This document shows positions 6,797 through 7,058 of a DNA stretch of 7,058 nucleotides, one piece after another; positions within the stretch are counted from its first letter, which is position 1, and each line of letters starts with the position of its first letter. Location: contig JAGWBL010000050.1 in NCBI GenBank assembly GCA_021295935.1, positions 1-7,058 of the forward strand. The letters run 5' to 3'. The DNA is from Pseudomonadales bacterium. GTDB taxonomy: Bacteria; Pseudomonadota; Gammaproteobacteria; Pseudomonadales; Azotimanducaceae. The notes beneath the pieces are model-generated. The model was not told the DNA's origin. It was given only the letters and a program-made list of their open reading frames with translations, and made no database searches. The position numbers and the translations under genes are program-made.

Positions 6797-6799
6797 TCA
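6797..6799 (-). other. in-frame TGA in place of conserved glycine in gyrA
   Basis: The minus strand reads ATC GCG GTC TGA ATG GCA ACC AAC, that is GIAV-stop-MATN, where GyrA proteins have GIAVGMATN. A GGA glycine codon would need only one base changed (plus-strand position 6799 A instead of C). There is no frame change and the sequence on both sides is well conserved. This could be a real nonsense mutation, a consensus error, or a recoded codon. Confidence 0.9.
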
Positions 6800-7058
6800 G
6801 ACCGCGATGCCATGCGCGCCGTTGACCAACAGGTTGGGCACCCTGGTCGGAAGCACGTCGGGCATGGTCAAAGTTTCGTCGTAGTTGGGCGAAAACTCGA
6901 CGGTCGCCATTTCTATGTCTGCCAGAAGCGACGAGGCGATTCGCTGCATCCGGACTTCGGTGTACCGCTGGGCCGCTGGCGGGTCGTTGTCAATGGACCC
7001 GAAGTTCCCCTGACCGTCGAGCAACATGTACCGCAATGACCAAGACTGGGCCATGCGA
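6797..7058 (-). CDS. gyrA: DNA gyrase subunit A, part upstream of the in-frame TGA (edge-truncated)
   Basis: This fragment is open at the right edge and corresponds to E. coli GyrA from about R91 to V176. MAQSWSLRYM and DGQGNFGSID lead to RYTEVRM, whose tyrosine is the equivalent of Tyr122 that covalently attaches to cleaved DNA. The segment ends NLLVNGAHGIAV followed by TGA; the isoleucine is the equivalent of Ile174 that intercalates into and bends the gate DNA. The quinolone-resistance positions 83 and 87 lie just outside the window. The internal ATG at 7054 is simply Met92, not a gene start. With the TGA read as stop, the product would lack the tower, coiled coil and pinwheel and could not work alone. 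It may be one coding sequence with 4661-6796 if the TGA is an error or is decoded. Confidence 0.9.
   Translation of the reverse strand, partial: RMAQSWSLRYMLLDGQGNFGSIDNDPPAAQRYTEVRMQRIASSLLADIEMATVEFSPNYDETLTMPDVLPTRVPNLLVNGAHGIAV

Noticed and set aside
6797..6799. Genome-wide use of TGA for glycine (code 25)
   Set aside because: TGA also ends gyrA, hisC and cmk at their normal family C-termini. Reading it as sense would fuse gyrA to serC and extend cmk by 17 unrelated residues. No other internal TGA is seen.
6797..6799. Selenocysteine codon in gyrA
   Set aside because: The replaced residue is a structural glycine, not a redox cysteine. GyrA is not a selenoprotein family, and I saw no clear selenocysteine insertion hairpin after the codon.

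Overview
The window is a housekeeping stretch of a moderately GC-rich proteobacterial chromosome. All five recognisable genes lie on the minus strand, in transcriptional order gyrA (3' part) > serC > hisC > cmk > rpsA (5' part). The gene order and the proteins point to a gammaproteobacterium or close relative: S1 begins MTESF..LFEES as in E. coli, HisC resembles the Pseudomonas HisC2 type, and gyrA sits directly beside serC as in Pseudomonas-like genomes. The lineage looks divergent, and I cannot place it to genus.

Layout from right to left: 6797-7058 encodes the DNA-gyrase A segment with the catalytic tyrosine. An in-frame TGA replaces the conserved glycine of GIAVGMATNIPPHN. 4661-6796 continues in the same frame to the GyrA C-terminus. 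An 18-bp perfect palindrome covers the gyrA stop codon. serC (3527-4594), hisC (2314-3402) and cmk (1505-2287) follow, then a 262-bp gap, then rpsA (1-1242), which runs off the left edge.

The cluster is a shortened form of the gyrA-serC-pheA-hisC-tyrA/aroA-cmk-rpsA supraoperon. pheA is missing between serC and hisC, and tyrA/aroA between hisC and cmk. What remains couples serine and histidine (or aromatic) transamination, CMP/dCMP phosphorylation, DNA supercoiling and translation initiation.

I see no mobile element, CRISPR array, tRNA, rRNA or defence system, and no convincing new system. The main oddity is the TGA inside gyrA. TGA also ends gyrA, hisC and cmk, so it is not generally a sense codon here. 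Secondary oddities are the palindrome, the missing supraoperon genes, and unusual residues at normally invariant positions of S1, GyrA and SerC.
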